The notes beneath the pieces were generated by a model. That model was not told the DNA's origin, made no database searches, and saw nothing but the letters and a program-made list of their open reading frames with translations. The translations under genes and the position numbers were made by a program. 64,000 nt of DNA, taken from Anthoceros angustus. Taxonomy: Eukaryota > Streptophyta > Anthocerotopsida > Anthocerotales > Anthocerotaceae. The stretch is taken from assembly GCA_010909165.1 (NCBI GenBank), contig MU008196.1, positions 310,001 through 374,000 on the forward strand, given 5' to 3'. This document shows, piece after piece, positions 21,292 to 32,639 of this stretch (position 1 is the stretch's first letter; each line of letters starts with the position of its first letter).

Positions 21292-21556
21292 AAGTGGGAG
21301 TGAAGGAATAATTATTGTTTATGTGTTGACTCATGCTAGGGTTATGTTACCTTAGTTTAGTTAACCTATCGATGTGTAAACTAGGTCTAGTCACCTAGTA
21401 CCCTTTCGGTAGGGTTGTGACTCTTACGAGTAGACGTAACACTTGGTATCTTAATTAGGTTGTTTAAAGCATAAGCAAGTTACTCTTTTATTTGATCTTT
21501 CAATTCAATCGATAATGTAATTGTGTTTTATTAATTCAATTCACATAAAATCTTCA
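21292..21556 (+). repeat. copia-C PPT and 3' LTR
   Basis: AAGTGGGAG (21292-21300) is the purine tract. The LTR 21301-21556 begins TGAAGG and ends CTTCA, followed by the TSD AATTC. Confidence 0.9.
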
Positions 21557-21561
21557 AATTC

Positions 21562-22217
21562 AAGGTTGGTGTAAGACCAATGTCGCCCATACACCCACTC
21601 TAACTGAATATTCTCCTCTGCTGCCCAAGGTCGAAAGTCTGAAAGGTCTCTAGAGGATAGCTGGCCGCATAGCACGTAAATAATGGCATGTCAAATTTCC
21701 ACCTCCGGTCCGATCCTCCGCCTTAGACCTCTTGCCCGCTCTGCGCCACCTCCTTGGTGGACGCTCCTTCCTTGGCTACCTCCTTGCCCTTGGTCATGGT
21801 AGGCTTGGTCATGGCCTCCTTGGTTAGTACTTGCACGAAATTGAAGAAAGTGATGCCTCACACTCGCAAAAACGCCAGACTTCTATCCTTGCAAACGTTT
21901 TCTCCTCCTCGTGATTTGCTCGCTCACTCAAAGGTCCTTTCCCTTGCTCTCCCCAATCCTTACACCTTGGCGTCCCAAAACCCCGATTTCTCCTGAAAGC
22001 TCACCAAAATTCCCCACGGGCTCTTACCTTGACAATTTAGGAGCCCTTCCTTCACGGTTTCCTAGCAATCTTGCCACGCTCCACCCTCCTAGGCACCCTC
22101 ACGAGCTTGGCAAGTGTTGGGTTGCGCCCCAACCTTCTTCTCCCTTCTCTTCTTCCTCAACTTCCTCCTGCTCTTTCTCTTGGGCGCCTGGCGGACTTCC
22201 ACCTCCTCGCTGAGCTC
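21562..22217 (-). mobile_element. Minus-strand gypsy LTR, segment 2
   Basis: Continuation of the LTR cut at 14902. On the minus strand the junction reads GVYGRHWSYTNLELIE across the removed copia-C, matching GWVYGRQWAYTNLELIE of the gypsy-1 LTRs. Rightward it is Lys/Arg/Glu-rich on the minus strand. It ends at the ACGCC target site of gypsy-1 (22218-22222). Confidence 0.8.
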
Positions 22218-24186
22218 ACGCCTGTGGAACGCAAAAGTTTGGGCAACCAGCCCAAAAGAGCCCGAAGACGAACAAGTTTGATTTTTTGGCTAAGACGATT
22301 GAAGAGGCATGCCGAAAACTTTTGAATCTTGAAAGCGGTTGTAGGATATTGTTAGGAAGGCAAAAGGATATCCCGGGAAGAAGCAGTCGAATGGCCCAGG
22401 CGAGCGGGAGGCGCGAAGGGCGGTAGGCGGACCGCCGTAAGCCACACTACAGTGGTGGCGGACTGGTGGTAGGCCAGATCTCGGACTAAAGGAAATTAGA
22501 ATAGGGATATCCACTATATATGCTCATCAATAAAGGATAAATATATTAGCAAGAGATTAATTAGGCAGGATAGGAAAATAGGTATTATAGATCGATTAGG
22601 ATTTTGTGAATGATGCACAAATCTAGGGTTGTGTGGCCGCCTGGCACATCCAAAGGCAAAGTGCGCTTTGGCGGTAACTTCCTTTCGAGCTAAGGCGAAC
22701 TCACTTCCCAAGAGACGAGGGCGGAGCGCAAAGAGCCGGAGGAGAAGGCCCATTGCGCGTCGCGACAACGAGAGGAAGGCGGCGAAGGAGAAGACCCTAG
22801 CGGGAAAGGAGAAAAGGAGGCGGCAAGCACGAGCGCTCGCAGAAGCTCTTGAATCGGAAAGAGACACATTGAAGGAGGCACGCGAGCGCGAGTTGGGGCG
22901 GAAGGCAAGGTGAAGGAGGCGAGAGTAGAAGGAGGAAAATCACCACACCGCGGCGGAGAAGAAATCAAGGGCGGCGGCCGAGGCTCAAGAGGCTAACGTG
23001 TGCTTGTGCCTCGGTCGAGTCGCTGCGACGAGAAAAGGAGTGTTTGGAGGTGAAGCTTGAGCACAACTGAAATTGGGAAGTAATCCTCTTTGCGAGGAGT
23101 AAGGAAGGTGCCATGCCTCGAGTGGAAAGGCAAGGGAAAGGAGCCGCTGCAAGGGCTCCTCCTCGAGAAGGAAAGGAAAGAAAAGCGGTGCCGGGAGAGG
23201 TGAACTTGTGATGCCCCAATTCACTTGCTTTGCGGGCAGCAACCCCGAGATTTGGTTGATTTTGGTGGAGGAGGAGAACATCCAACTAGGATGGGTGTAT
23301 GGCCGCCAATGGGCCTACACCAATTTGGAATTGATTGAGGAGTGTTACATCAACCTCCATCAATCGGGCGCCCTGCGCTCTAGGAAGGAATGCTAGAACG
23401 GATCCCATTGTTGGACCGTGAGAAGTATTCGACAGTGTATGGAAGACCGGAGGAAGAAAGCTCGGTGCTCTCCTCGAAAGGTTGAATGGAGGAAGAGGAC
23501 ATCCGACATCCCGCAGAGTTCCTTGACATGATGGATGGAGGAGTGAAGGCCCACGCCAAGAATGGCTGGAAGACCGAGAGCATCAAGGAGTCAAGTGGAG
23601 GCTCTTCGCAAAGATTGTGCTGGGGTTGGTAAATTACCAACGCACTCTTATTTCAAAGACCAACTTCCTCCAATTTTGTGGAAGATTTCCATGGGAGCCA
23701 AGCCGGATTGGGGACTATCATGTATGAAGCGTACATACACCATCGAGAGAAGCTCCTCAAGCCAAATTCGGTGGATGAGGAAGGACCAAGGCCTGCTATC
23801 TTAGCACCTATTTGGTGCATTTATGGGAAACCGAGGGACTCCTCACAAGCAAGGAGCTTGAAGATGCATGGCATCCCTTTGAGGTCATCCATCTCCAGTG
23901 AGGTTGGAAAGGCCTTTGCCTTTGCATTGCGCGAGGCGGTGGGAGGTCGACCTCCACAAAATGCTAGAGGCAAGAGGAGAAGGTTCGAGGCAACAAAGTT
24001 GCCGAGTGGGAATCCTTTCCCCAGCAAGCAAGGGAAGAAGAGAGCGGCCGAAGGCCGGATGGTGGTCTATGAGAGAAGGACCACGGGAGGGGTGACCCAG
24101 AGTGGGGAGTCCCCACCATCTCCTTTGTGCCTACGAGAGAGGCACCCGGCAGACTACCCGGTGGCGGTCTACCCAAGGGGGTGGGC

Positions 24187-24245
24187 AGCCTACCGTGGTA
24201 GGCGTCACCTACCATGGTAGGGCGAGACTACCAGTGGGGGAGCAG
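24187..24245. repeat. Palindrome cluster in U3 (5' LTR)
   Basis: CCTACCGTGGTAGG (24189-24202) and CCTACCATGGTAGG (24208-24221), with a degraded CTACCAGTGGGG copy after them. The second is a perfect 14-bp palindrome. Confidence 0.85.
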
Positions 24246-25794
24246 CCTACGCAGCACGCCCTCGTGGAAGGGAAGGAAGGAGAAACAGCAGCGCATGGGC
24301 GCCGAAACCATCTCCGCTGGGTGGGAGGCGGATGGAGCGTGAAGGGACCCGCGCGATGGCCCGAGAGGTGCGGAGAGCTGGAGATTTCCAGCAAGAAGAA
24401 AGAAGGGGTGGAATTAGGACCCCTAGGAGAATCTTGGGTGCTTGTGAAGCACTCACCGTGTGGATTTGAAGGGGCTAGAGAAACAGCCACCCTTGTGGGC
24501 ATGCCAAGAAGAAAGAAGGGGTGGAATTAGGACCCCTAGGAGAATTCTTTGGGTGCTTGTGAAGCACTCACCGTGTGGATTTGAAGGGGCTAGAGCGCCT
24601 TCCTTGTGGGCATGTCAAGAAGTGAAATCTCAAGACATGGCCGGGAAGGGGACCAAATGGCAATTGGAGGCCATGGAGTCCGACGAGAAGGCAGCCAAGG
24701 AAAAGGTCAGGAGAAGCTCCAGCGACCTTATGGATCAGTGGCGGAGAAGGTCTTGGAGGGAGGTTGGCTCAAACCAAGAAAGAGCCATCCGAGCAACCAC
24801 CCAACGAGACTCATGGAGAGGCAGGAGCATTTTGCCCAATTAGAGCAAGAGCGAAAGGGCAAAACAGAGGCTCTCGGAAGGGAGAAGGTAGCGGTCCAAG
24901 AATGGACGCAAGCAGTGATGGCTACAAGCCATCCATCCGGACATGAAGGAAGAGTTGAGAAGAGCCCGGTTTAGTTTGGAGAAGGTCTTGGAGGGAGGTT
25001 GTCAAGCGAAGAAAGAGCCATCCGAGCAACCAACGAGATTCATGGAGAAAAGGCGGAGGAGCATTTTGCCCAATTAGAGCAAGAGCGAAGGGCAAAACAG
25101 AGGCTCTCGGAAGGAGAAGGTAGCGGTCCAAAGAATGGACGCCAGAACAGTGATGGCTACAAGCCATCCATCCGGACATGAAGGAAGAGTTGAGAAGAGC
25201 CGGTTTAGTTTGGAAGAGCGCCAGCTGGAAATTCAAAACCAGAACTGAGGCGCGCGAGAAAGATGCTTGGCAAGCGGAGGGAAGGGCTTGCTCAATAGAG
25301 GACTTGGAAGGAAAAGGTCTCGGGAGGAGTACCACAAGAAAGTGGTACATAGAATCTTGGTAGTAAGGAAGCGAGGTTTTGGGCGATTATGCCCTTCAGC
25401 AAAATTGGCCAGCCTAAAGGAAGCAAGGGAGGAGAATGTGACCTCCATGTCAAGGTGGGGAATTGACCACCTCAAGGGACGCCTACAAAGGTAGGTGTGA
25501 AGATGGAGAGTGGCCACGGAGATTGATGATCTCCAAATGCAATATCATAGCTTGGGGCTCACCTCCACAATAGAATTTTGAAGGCCAACAATGAGATCTT
25601 GCGTTTGGCCAAGAGGAGGACATTGGGTCCTCATGATGATGATGAAGAAGGAGTGCGGCCGAGGCCTCCGATTTTGATGAGGCCATCGAAATGGACTCCG
25701 AGGAACTGAGGAGTCGAGGTCGGAGGCGAAGGGAGCGCCAAAGGTAGAAGGTGGCGCAGAGCAAGGAGGGGAAAGCCCACCCTCCTGGGGGGTC

Positions 25795-26050
25795 AACCTA
25801 CCACGGTGGGTGACCACCTACCACGTAGTCCGCGGACTACCGTGGTGGCCACACGCCGGTAGTCCCGGACTACCATGGTAGGTAGGCAGTGCCCGCTGAG
25901 GGGAGTCGGGGCCCGCGAGGCTGGGATGAAGGAGGGGAAAGCCCACCTCCGGGGTCAACCTACCACGGTGGGTGACCACCTACCACGTAGTCCGCGACTA
26001 CCGTGGTAGACCACACGCCAGTCGCCGGACTACCGGTAGTGCCGTGGGCG
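25795..26050. repeat. Palindrome-rich duplicated block in U3 (5' LTR)
   Basis: Repeated CCTACCACG, CTACCGTGGT and GACTACCATGGTAGG words. A block of about 130 bp starting GGGGAAAGCCCACC occurs twice (about 25768 and 25936). The 3' LTR has a single copy (38885), which explains part of the LTR length difference. Confidence 0.75.
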
Positions 26051-26857
26051 GAGGAGTCCAACGCAAGAAGGCCGAGGATGAAGGAGCCGGGGGGTCCGGT
26101 AGTATACCCCCTGGAGGAGCAGTTGGGGTGGTGGGAGAGACAACCCCACCGGAGGAGACTAAGGACGGGGTCCGACCCGTCGAGGAAGGGGGAGGGGTGA
26201 GAAGTTCCCTCGCCCCACGGATAAGGGAGGAGCCAGGGGGAGGAGACCAAGAAGGCCCGGAGAGTTACATGGTGGCGGTGGGAAGATTCTTTGCTCTATG
26301 ATAGGTATGGACAAACCAACAGGAAGAGCAAAGATCTCACCCGAGACATCACCGATGAGGAAGAAGAAGGAGATAGGTACGACTACCATGGTAGGTAGTC
26401 ACCTACCCGAGTCTGCCCGGACTACCGCGTAGGGTCGACAGGGCGGCGCGGAGTGGAAAAAGGCGCCTAGGTGCGCGAGGATGGAAGATACAGACTTTAG
26501 GCGCCGCCCCGCGGAGATGGAGGAAGGGGCAGATGGTACTTGCCCCACACATTAGGAAGCGACAAGATCCGGGAAGGGACAGAGCAAAAGGAGGGCGAGG
26601 AGCCAATCCCCAAGGGACATGTCACCACCCCAGATAAGACTAAGAATGGTCAATGACCATAAATGAGCTTTGGAACGGAAGGATAGGTGGTGTACGACAT
26701 CCTTCAAGGATGGTCTTAGGTGAAGTTACTAGAATAGAATTTACCAAGGATCGACAATAGACTTAGGTGCCGACATTAAAGTCTGTAGGAAATAATAGAA
26801 AATTGGAAAAGGTGACTGCAGAGGGTCACCCAAGGGAGGTTGTATGTGGAAGGCCTC

Positions 26858-26865
26858 CTATAAGA
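26858..26865 (+). promoter_or_regulatory. gypsy-1 LTR TATA box
   Basis: CTATAAGA within CCTCCTATAAGAGGAGG, conserved at 39804-39811 in the 3' LTR and in reverse in the minus LTR near 12119. It probably sets the U3/R border about 30 bp downstream. The flanking CCTCC/GGAGG is itself a small inverted repeat. Confidence 0.6.
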
Positions 26866-27666
26866 GGAGGAGGATTTCACAAAGTAAAGTATCATGTCTT
26901 GCGCTTCCACGCTCGAGTCCTTTGCCATTACAGAGGAATTTCGTGGTGTGAGCCAACACAGTCGTAGAGAGGAAGTCGCGGTGGTCGGAGTGCTTGGTGG
27001 AGGACTTGCTCGCAAGTGCCTAAACGAGTTGCTCCCTTGTGAATGGTTCTGTGAAATTGCTTTGCTTTGGGTGTGTGGCAAATGCCCAGAACTCTCGGCT
27101 TGAGGGTAGACTACAGGAAAGACTCCGGAGGTTCTCATTGTCTGTGTCAAACTCATAGCAACCGCCCAAGGAAGAACTTGCTGGTGGAGGCGGACCCAGG
27201 CGGTTGTCAGTAAGGCGAAGAAACCAAGAAGCCCGAGGTTAGAACTAGGAGGAAGAGGATGAGGAGATGAGAAGATGAGTAGAGGATTAGAGGTGTAGGT
27301 GTTAGTGGAAGGCCACAGGCGAGCCTAAGGGACGAATCCCAAACTGCAAGTAAAGAGCTCCCGAGTGGAGAAGTGGTCTTAGAAGTAGGGACGAAATCGC
27401 GGTGTGAACTGGGGTCCCGGCGCCCGTGGTAGGCTCTTCTTCGGCGGACCCGCAATTGTGTTGTGTCGTTGTAGGTCAAGTTTGGTCTTAGAAGTAGGGA
27501 CGAAATCGCGTGTGAACTGGGGTCCCGGCGCCGTGGTAGGCTCCTTCCAGCGGACCCAATTGTTTTGTGTCGTTGTGGGTCGAGGTTGGCGATTTTCAAG
27601 CGGCAAGTGGTGCACGTGAGAGGGAGAGTAGGTGCCTTGCTTGGAGAGTTGTGGAAGGTAGCGATT

Positions 27667-28967
27667 GGTGACCACAAGGCCTCGAACTTTCACACAAGTC
27701 TCATGGGACGAAACCCAACGTCTGGGCGAGTGGGATAAGTGTGGCCGCTATAGTGGGAGGACCTGGGAGTGCCCGGATTCTCCCTACCACATTTTTGGCC
27801 GCGGGACTTGTTGTTGAAAGGTTGAAGTTTTGTGGTTTCCATCGCTAGTAGCATGCTTGAGAAGGGATGAGTCGACCATGTGTGAGAAGGAATTTCACGC
27901 CTTTAGTTGTCATAGGGGTGACTGGTTGAGACACTAAACGGGGTGTGATTTGCTTCCTTCTTAACACCTGTGGGTTGGAGGACATGAGGATGGTTGCAGA
28001 TGTCGGATAGGGGTCGATCTCGGGAGATACACGCGGAAGGTCACCACCGCCACCGCGAGATTTACGAGCTTACGAAGAAACCGCTAAGGGAAGAGACCGC
28101 TACGCCACTCGTGGGCGGGAGGAAGTAGAGACACGGCGCGGAGGAAGTCGCCGTGACAAGGCGGCGGAGGTGCGAACGGCAGGGGGAAAAAGGAAGAAGA
28201 GGCGAGATCACCCGAGAGGAAGGAGGTCGAGAAGAGAAGGTGTCCGTGGCGAGGAAGGGCGCTCCTCCGAGGTTAACCGCCGCGAACGCCCGCGACGCTT
28301 TGCTTCTCAAAGCGGTGACCACAAGGCCTCGAACTTTCACACAAGTCTCATGGGACGAAACCCAACGAGCGACGGGATAAGTGTGGCTATAGTGGGAGGA
28401 CCTGGGAGTGCCCGGATTCTCCCTACCACATTTTTGGCGCGCTGTCGGGACTTGTTGAAAGGTTGAAGTTTTGTGGTTTCCATCGCTAGGTCAGCATGCT
28501 TGAGAAGGGACCGAGGTCGACCATGTGTTGAGAAGGAAGATCACACCTTTAGTTGTCATAGGGGTGAATGGTTGAGACACTAGAGGGTGTGGTTTCCTTC
28601 TTAACACCGTGGGTTGGAGGACATGAGGATGGTTGCGGATGTCGATAGGGGTCGATCTCGGGAGATACACGCGAAGGTCACCACCGCCACCGCGAGATTT
28701 ACGAGCCACGAAGAAACCGCTAAGGGAAGAGACACCGCCGCCACTCGGAGGAAGTAGAGACACGAGACGGAGGAAGTCGCCGTGAAAGGCGACGGAGGTG
28801 CGGAACGATGCAGGGGAGAAGGAGGAGGAAGAGGCGAGATCACCGGCGAGAGAGGAAGGAGGTCGAGAAGAGAAGCCGTGGATTTAGGAAGGGTCGCGCC
28901 TCCGAGCACGAGTTACCGCTCACACCGCCGCGAACGCCCGCGACGCTTTGCTTCTCAAAGCGGTGAC
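27667..28967 (+). repeat. 648-bp tandem duplication across the LTR end and PBS
   Basis: Unit 1 (27667-28314) and unit 2 (28315-28967) both start GGTGACCACAAGG and end with CTTCTCAAAGCGGTGAC. Each contains about 120 bp of LTR 3' end, the CCCTACCACA terminus, a PBS-like site (27796 and 28435) and about 530 bp of leader. Gypsy-1 thus has two LTR-end/PBS junctions. The two PBS copies differ (TGGCCGCGGGACTT and TGGCGCGCTGTCGGGACTT). Confidence 0.8.
27796..27812 (+). promoter_or_regulatory. gypsy-1 primer binding site (first copy)
   Basis: Five T after the LTR, then TGGCCGCGGGACTT, a shortened form of the tRNA-Asp-type site TGGCGCCGTTGCCGGGG. The second copy at 28435 is closer in length. Confidence 0.6.
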
Positions 28968-30496
28968 ACCACCTCATCTTCCTGAAAGGCGGTGGCGACG
29001 AGGTCGCCGAGCGGGAGTTTCGTGCTTGGTCGGAGGATTTGGCGGAACGACTCGATCGAATCGCTGGTCGATTGATCTTTGGGACGAACTAGAGGGAGGT
29101 CGCTACTCCTCGAAGATTTTCGTGCTCAAGGATCCCGATTTGTTTCCTACCCCGGAGAGGAGTGTTGGTCCAGCGTGGACACTCCGAGCAACATGAGTGG
29201 AGTTGGTGGAGGAGGAGGACCAACTTCATAGTCGCCAGAATACGCCAAATTCGGCGAGAAGAAAAGGGAGATGATGCGGAGGTGTTCGTCAGGACTTTCG
29301 AGCACGTCTCCCACGCAAATTTAGAGGATGGAGTCGCCGAGCGCGCATCTTTCCGGACTGAGGGCATGCCCAATGGTATGGTCGCACATATAATTCAAGC
29401 CGATTGGGAAGCTCTTAAGGCCTTCTTGAATCGGTTCCGAGGGCTCACGCACACCACACTTTGGCCAAGTTGAGAACCCTCCAAGGAAGAAACGAGAGTC
29501 GTTGTTCGATTATGTGGAGAGGTTTTATGGATATCCGGATCGGGTTCAAATGTGCACCCGAGAGGCCGGAGATCCACCCACTGGTACTCACAAGAACAAG
29601 CGTTGGATTGGTTTGTGAGTGGCTTGTCACGAAAATGGAGGTACACTGCAGCGGGCGAAGGCGTTGGCGGGGGCCTCCGCTTAGCCGAGGAATGGGAGTC
29701 CCGGGAGAAGGAGGAAGAAGAGGCGAGTCATAAGAAGAGGAAAGGATCGAGGAGATCTCCTCGTCTTCTACCTCCTCCAGCTCGTCGCCTCTTCCTCATC
29801 GAAGTGAGGAGCGGAACTCAAGAAAGCTCCACATCGGATGAGGAATCGGAGAAGGCCTACGAACGAATGAGGAAGGACCGAGAAGGTCAAAACGACAAGA
29901 GGAGGCGGGGCGCGCATTGGAGAAGGAGAGGAAAGGGAAGACGGTCCGTCGGATGGAGAAGGGAGAAACGTCTGCCGGGGAGGAGGATTATTGGACAAGT
30001 GGAGGCTTTGACCAAGATTGACCGAGTTGGAGGTCAAGGCGTGAAGAATCAAGCTCCACGAAGATCTCCTTCACCGAGGCTTGGTGTATTGCTCGATCGT
30101 CATCAAACGGGACACACCAACCGAATGTATTGCACGCGACACGCGGTAAATCATGTGGAAACCGTATGCCGGGATTATTGGTATGTGGACGGGCGTACGG
30201 TACAAGCGGTCACTCGAAGTCGACCACCTCAATCAATGAGAGCGACTTACCAGCCGACTGCACCAGTCCCCTCAAGGTATGGCTCACGTCCGACATCGCC
30301 GGGACAATGGAGACCAGATCCGTCACAGCGACCGATGGCAATTCCACAGGGGTGCTGTTACAATTGCGGAGCCCCAGGACACTACTCGAACGAATGCCCA
30401 GAACCACGGAAGCAAGTAGGTTATGTACCCTTTTGCCAGGTATGTAAGGAATTGGGACATAAAATGGGGGACCCCAGATGCACGGGGGGCGAGTGA
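28968..30496 (+). pseudogene. gypsy-1 gag
   Basis: Capsid part in several frames: LKALLNRFRGLTHTTLAKLR-like words at about 29415-29470, FDYVERFYGYPDRVQMC near 29505, and LDWFVSGLSRKWRYTA at 29600. The frame 29552-30496 then runs through Arg/Glu-rich sequence to two CCHC knuckles, CYNCGAPGHYSNEC (about 30360-30400) and CQVCKELGHKMGDPRC (about 30435-30485). A third Cys/His cluster (HQTGHTNRMYC) lies at 30105. It would coat and package the RNA. At least three frameshifts. Confidence 0.82.
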
Positions 30497-31300
30497 CACC
30501 AGCCAGGGGTCGTTACCAGCTGGGCGGAGAGGCCGACAACACTCCGCATCACCGTGACCACAACACCGGTGTTGAAGGTGGAGGCGAGTATGATTCCCTC
30601 GAGGGATCGATGTGACAGACGCCGTGGAAGAGGAAGGGAAGACGGTCCGTCGGATGGAGAAGGGAGAAACGTCAGGAGGAGGGATTGCGGACAAGTGGAG
30701 GCTTTGACCAAGATTGACCGAGTTGGAGGTCAAGGCGTGAAGAATCAAGCTCCACGAAGATCTCCTTCGCCAGGGCGCTTGGTGTATTGCTCAATTTGTC
30801 ATCAAACGGGACACACCAACCGAATGTATTCGCACCGCACACGCGTAAATCATGTGGAAACCGTATGCCGGAGATTATTGGTATGGACGAGCACAGTGCA
30901 AGTCACCGGCCACCACCTCAATCAATGAGCGACTTACCAACCGACACACCCTCAAGGTATGGCTCACGTCCGACATCGCCAGACAATGGAGACCGATCCA
31001 TCGCACCGATGGCAATTCCAGGTGTTGTTACAATTGCGGAGCCCGTGACACTACTCGAATGCCCGTAACCACGGAAGCAAGTAGGTTATGTACCCTTTTG
31101 CTGGAATTGGGACATAAAATGGGGACCCCAGATGCACGGGTGACGCGAGTGACACCAGCGACACTGTGAGTCGACGACGAGCCAGCGGAAGAGGAGGCAC
31201 GACCCAACACCGAAACCGAATCACCACAACACCGGTGTTGAAGGTGGAGGCGGAGTACGATTCTCGAGGGATCCAGACGCCGTGATCGTGGAAGAGGATG
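29930..31300 (+). repeat. About 700-bp tandem duplication of gag 3' half
   Basis: GGGAAGACGGTCCGTCGG occurs at 29935 and 30636, and the following 600 bp repeat through CACACCAACCGAATG, CAATTGCGGAGCCC and AACACCGGTGTTGAAGG. The second unit (about 30632-31300) is more gapped. It carries an extra set of knuckle-coding DNA. Confidence 0.8.
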
Positions 31301-31879
31301 AGGAGAAATAAGCGGATGAAAGGTTGATGGTGGCCGGTGTAACCACATCGGGCCGCGAGAAAAGGCGGATCGGAAAACGGCGATGAGGAAAGGAAGCGGA
31401 GGAAGGTGAGGATGACTCACCATGGCCTCGGGCCCCGTTCAGCGCCCGAGCAGAAGCCAGGAGGCGGGCACTACCGGCAGCACCCCAGATAGACCCGCAG
31501 ACTACCTCGGCGGGCGGGGCGAAGGACCAAAGGAGGAGGAACGAACGCTTCCTCCCGACATTAGTCGAAGTAGCGGCAATGCGGAAGATGAATTAAACAG
31601 CTCACCCGACAGAAGGGTCGCAGAGCCGAATTGATCCGGGTATGGGAACCCACCGATAGGAGGGTCATGGAATCGAAACTTTACCAATAAGGTCGGAGTC
31701 GACCGGTGTGCAAGCGGGAGGAAACTTTGTCGGATAAAATCTCCGCCGTTACTTGACCGCGAATTTGTGGTCAGTCTGAGACAGTTGCTTGCGGTAAGTC
31801 CAAGATCCCGCAAAATTGTGAAGGAGGCGATCAGGGGAATCCCTGAAGCAGTAGGAGGGAGAAATCGGCGGAGGTAAAT
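31301..31879 (+). other. gypsy-1 gag-protease linker
   Basis: 580 bp with short frames, rich in Gly, Glu and Arg codons. It reads toward the protease frame that opens at 31880. No domain is recognised. Confidence 0.45.
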
Positions 31880-32335
31880 GTGGTCGAACTCGTTGATTTA
31901 GGGGCACCCGAGATTGAGGTTGAGATTGCGGGGTGTTTGGTGCCCGACGTGCCATTAGATTCGGGATCAGGAGTCAACTTGATGACGGAGGAGACGGCTC
32001 ATCAACTCGGATTCACTGAGTTTCACCCGGCCCGAGTATTTTTACGGATGGCCGACCAGACAAGGAGAAAGCCACTGGGGGTGCTGAGGAACGTGCCCAC
32101 TGTAATTGGGGGACTCACCTTCCATCTTACCTACATTGTGATGCGACCGGTTTCAGATTTAGGCTATAAGGTTTTGATAGGTAGGCCTTGGTTGTATGGT
32201 ACTGCGTGTGTTTTTGATTTTGGTCGTAGTGGCATCACCTTCAAGTCCGAGAACGGACTGCGGCGATTGCTTTTGTGTCATGGAGTAAGGCTCCTTATGA
32301 GGGGAGTGCAACCCATCACGGGGTACACCTCGTAG
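31880..32335 (+). pseudogene. gypsy-1 aspartic protease
   Basis: The frame holds VPLDSGSGVNLM with the catalytic D-S-G, then the hydrophobic VLIGRPWLYGTACVFDF corresponding to the second conserved block (ILGRPWL in Ty3/gypsy). This is one of the cleanest frames of the element. Its role would be cleavage of the Gag-Pol polyprotein. Confidence 0.88.
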
Positions 32336-32639
32336 CACGGGGTAAGCTCCTCGGGCTCGAGCATATCGGGGTCCCTCTGAGGTCGCCAAATAAAGAGTGA
32401 TTTGGTGTATACTGCTTACATATAGAGGAAGCCATAGAGGAGTCTGAGGATGAGGCCCATAGAGAAGGAGTAGCCTTTTGGAAGGGCAGGGCTTATGAGC
32501 GAGACTTTCCGGAAGAGGGATCCGGAACCAGTATAGGCAGCAGTCCAGAAGGAACATATGTAGATCCCGATGCGGTAGAAGACCTAGAGTTAGAACCTAG
32601 CAAGGTAGTCAAGATTTCTAAGTACCTAGGCGGATAGAA

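Larger units (their letters stand above)
14908..21556 (+). mobile_element. copia-C: Ty1/copia element with TSD AATTC
   Basis: A 6.6-kb element on the + strand with LTRs 14908-15160 and 21301-21556. The 3' LTR starts TGAAGGAATAA and ends AAATCTTCA. The 5' LTR has lost its first TG. AATTC at 14903-14907 and 21557-21561 is the target duplication. PBS, decayed gag, PR, IN, RT and RH follow in copia order. It is unrelated in LTR sequence to copia-B. The site of insertion is the GVYGR...YTNLELIE coding block of the minus gypsy LTR. Confidence 0.92.
22629..26301 (+). pseudogene. U3-encoded ORF of the gypsy LTR (unknown)
   Basis: A series of frames in a constant order, seen also in the 3' LTR and in the minus LTR. 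In order: a basic Lys/Arg/Glu-rich N-part (22629-22913); QLGWVYGRQWAYTNLELIEE (23270-23340); FLDMMDGGVKAHAKNGWK then WRLFAKIVLGL (23520-23640); a helical part ending APIWCIYGKPRD (23680-23840); FALREAVGGRPP (about 23930); a palindrome array; a coiled-coil stretch with HFAQLEQER (24600-25500); NEILRLAKRRTLGPHDDD (25590-25640); another palindrome array; and a Gly/Pro/Glu-rich tail. It lies upstream of the LTR TATA box, so genomic RNA would carry it only near its 3' end. It is broken by indels. No family is recognised. Confidence 0.55.
22223..27791 (+). repeat. gypsy-1 5' LTR (5.6 kb)
   Basis: From TGTGGAACGC to CCCTACCACA. It contains an AT-rich 5' part, a coding-like region (22629-26301), palindrome arrays, a TATA box (26858) and about 930 bp of R-U5. 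Long identical blocks with 35780-40750 alternate with small indel clusters. Confidence 0.88.

Noticed and set aside
27207-27677. Minus-strand 156-codon frame in the LTR
   Set aside because: It spans a tandem repeat in U5 and has no counterpart protein; it is an artefact of repeat composition.
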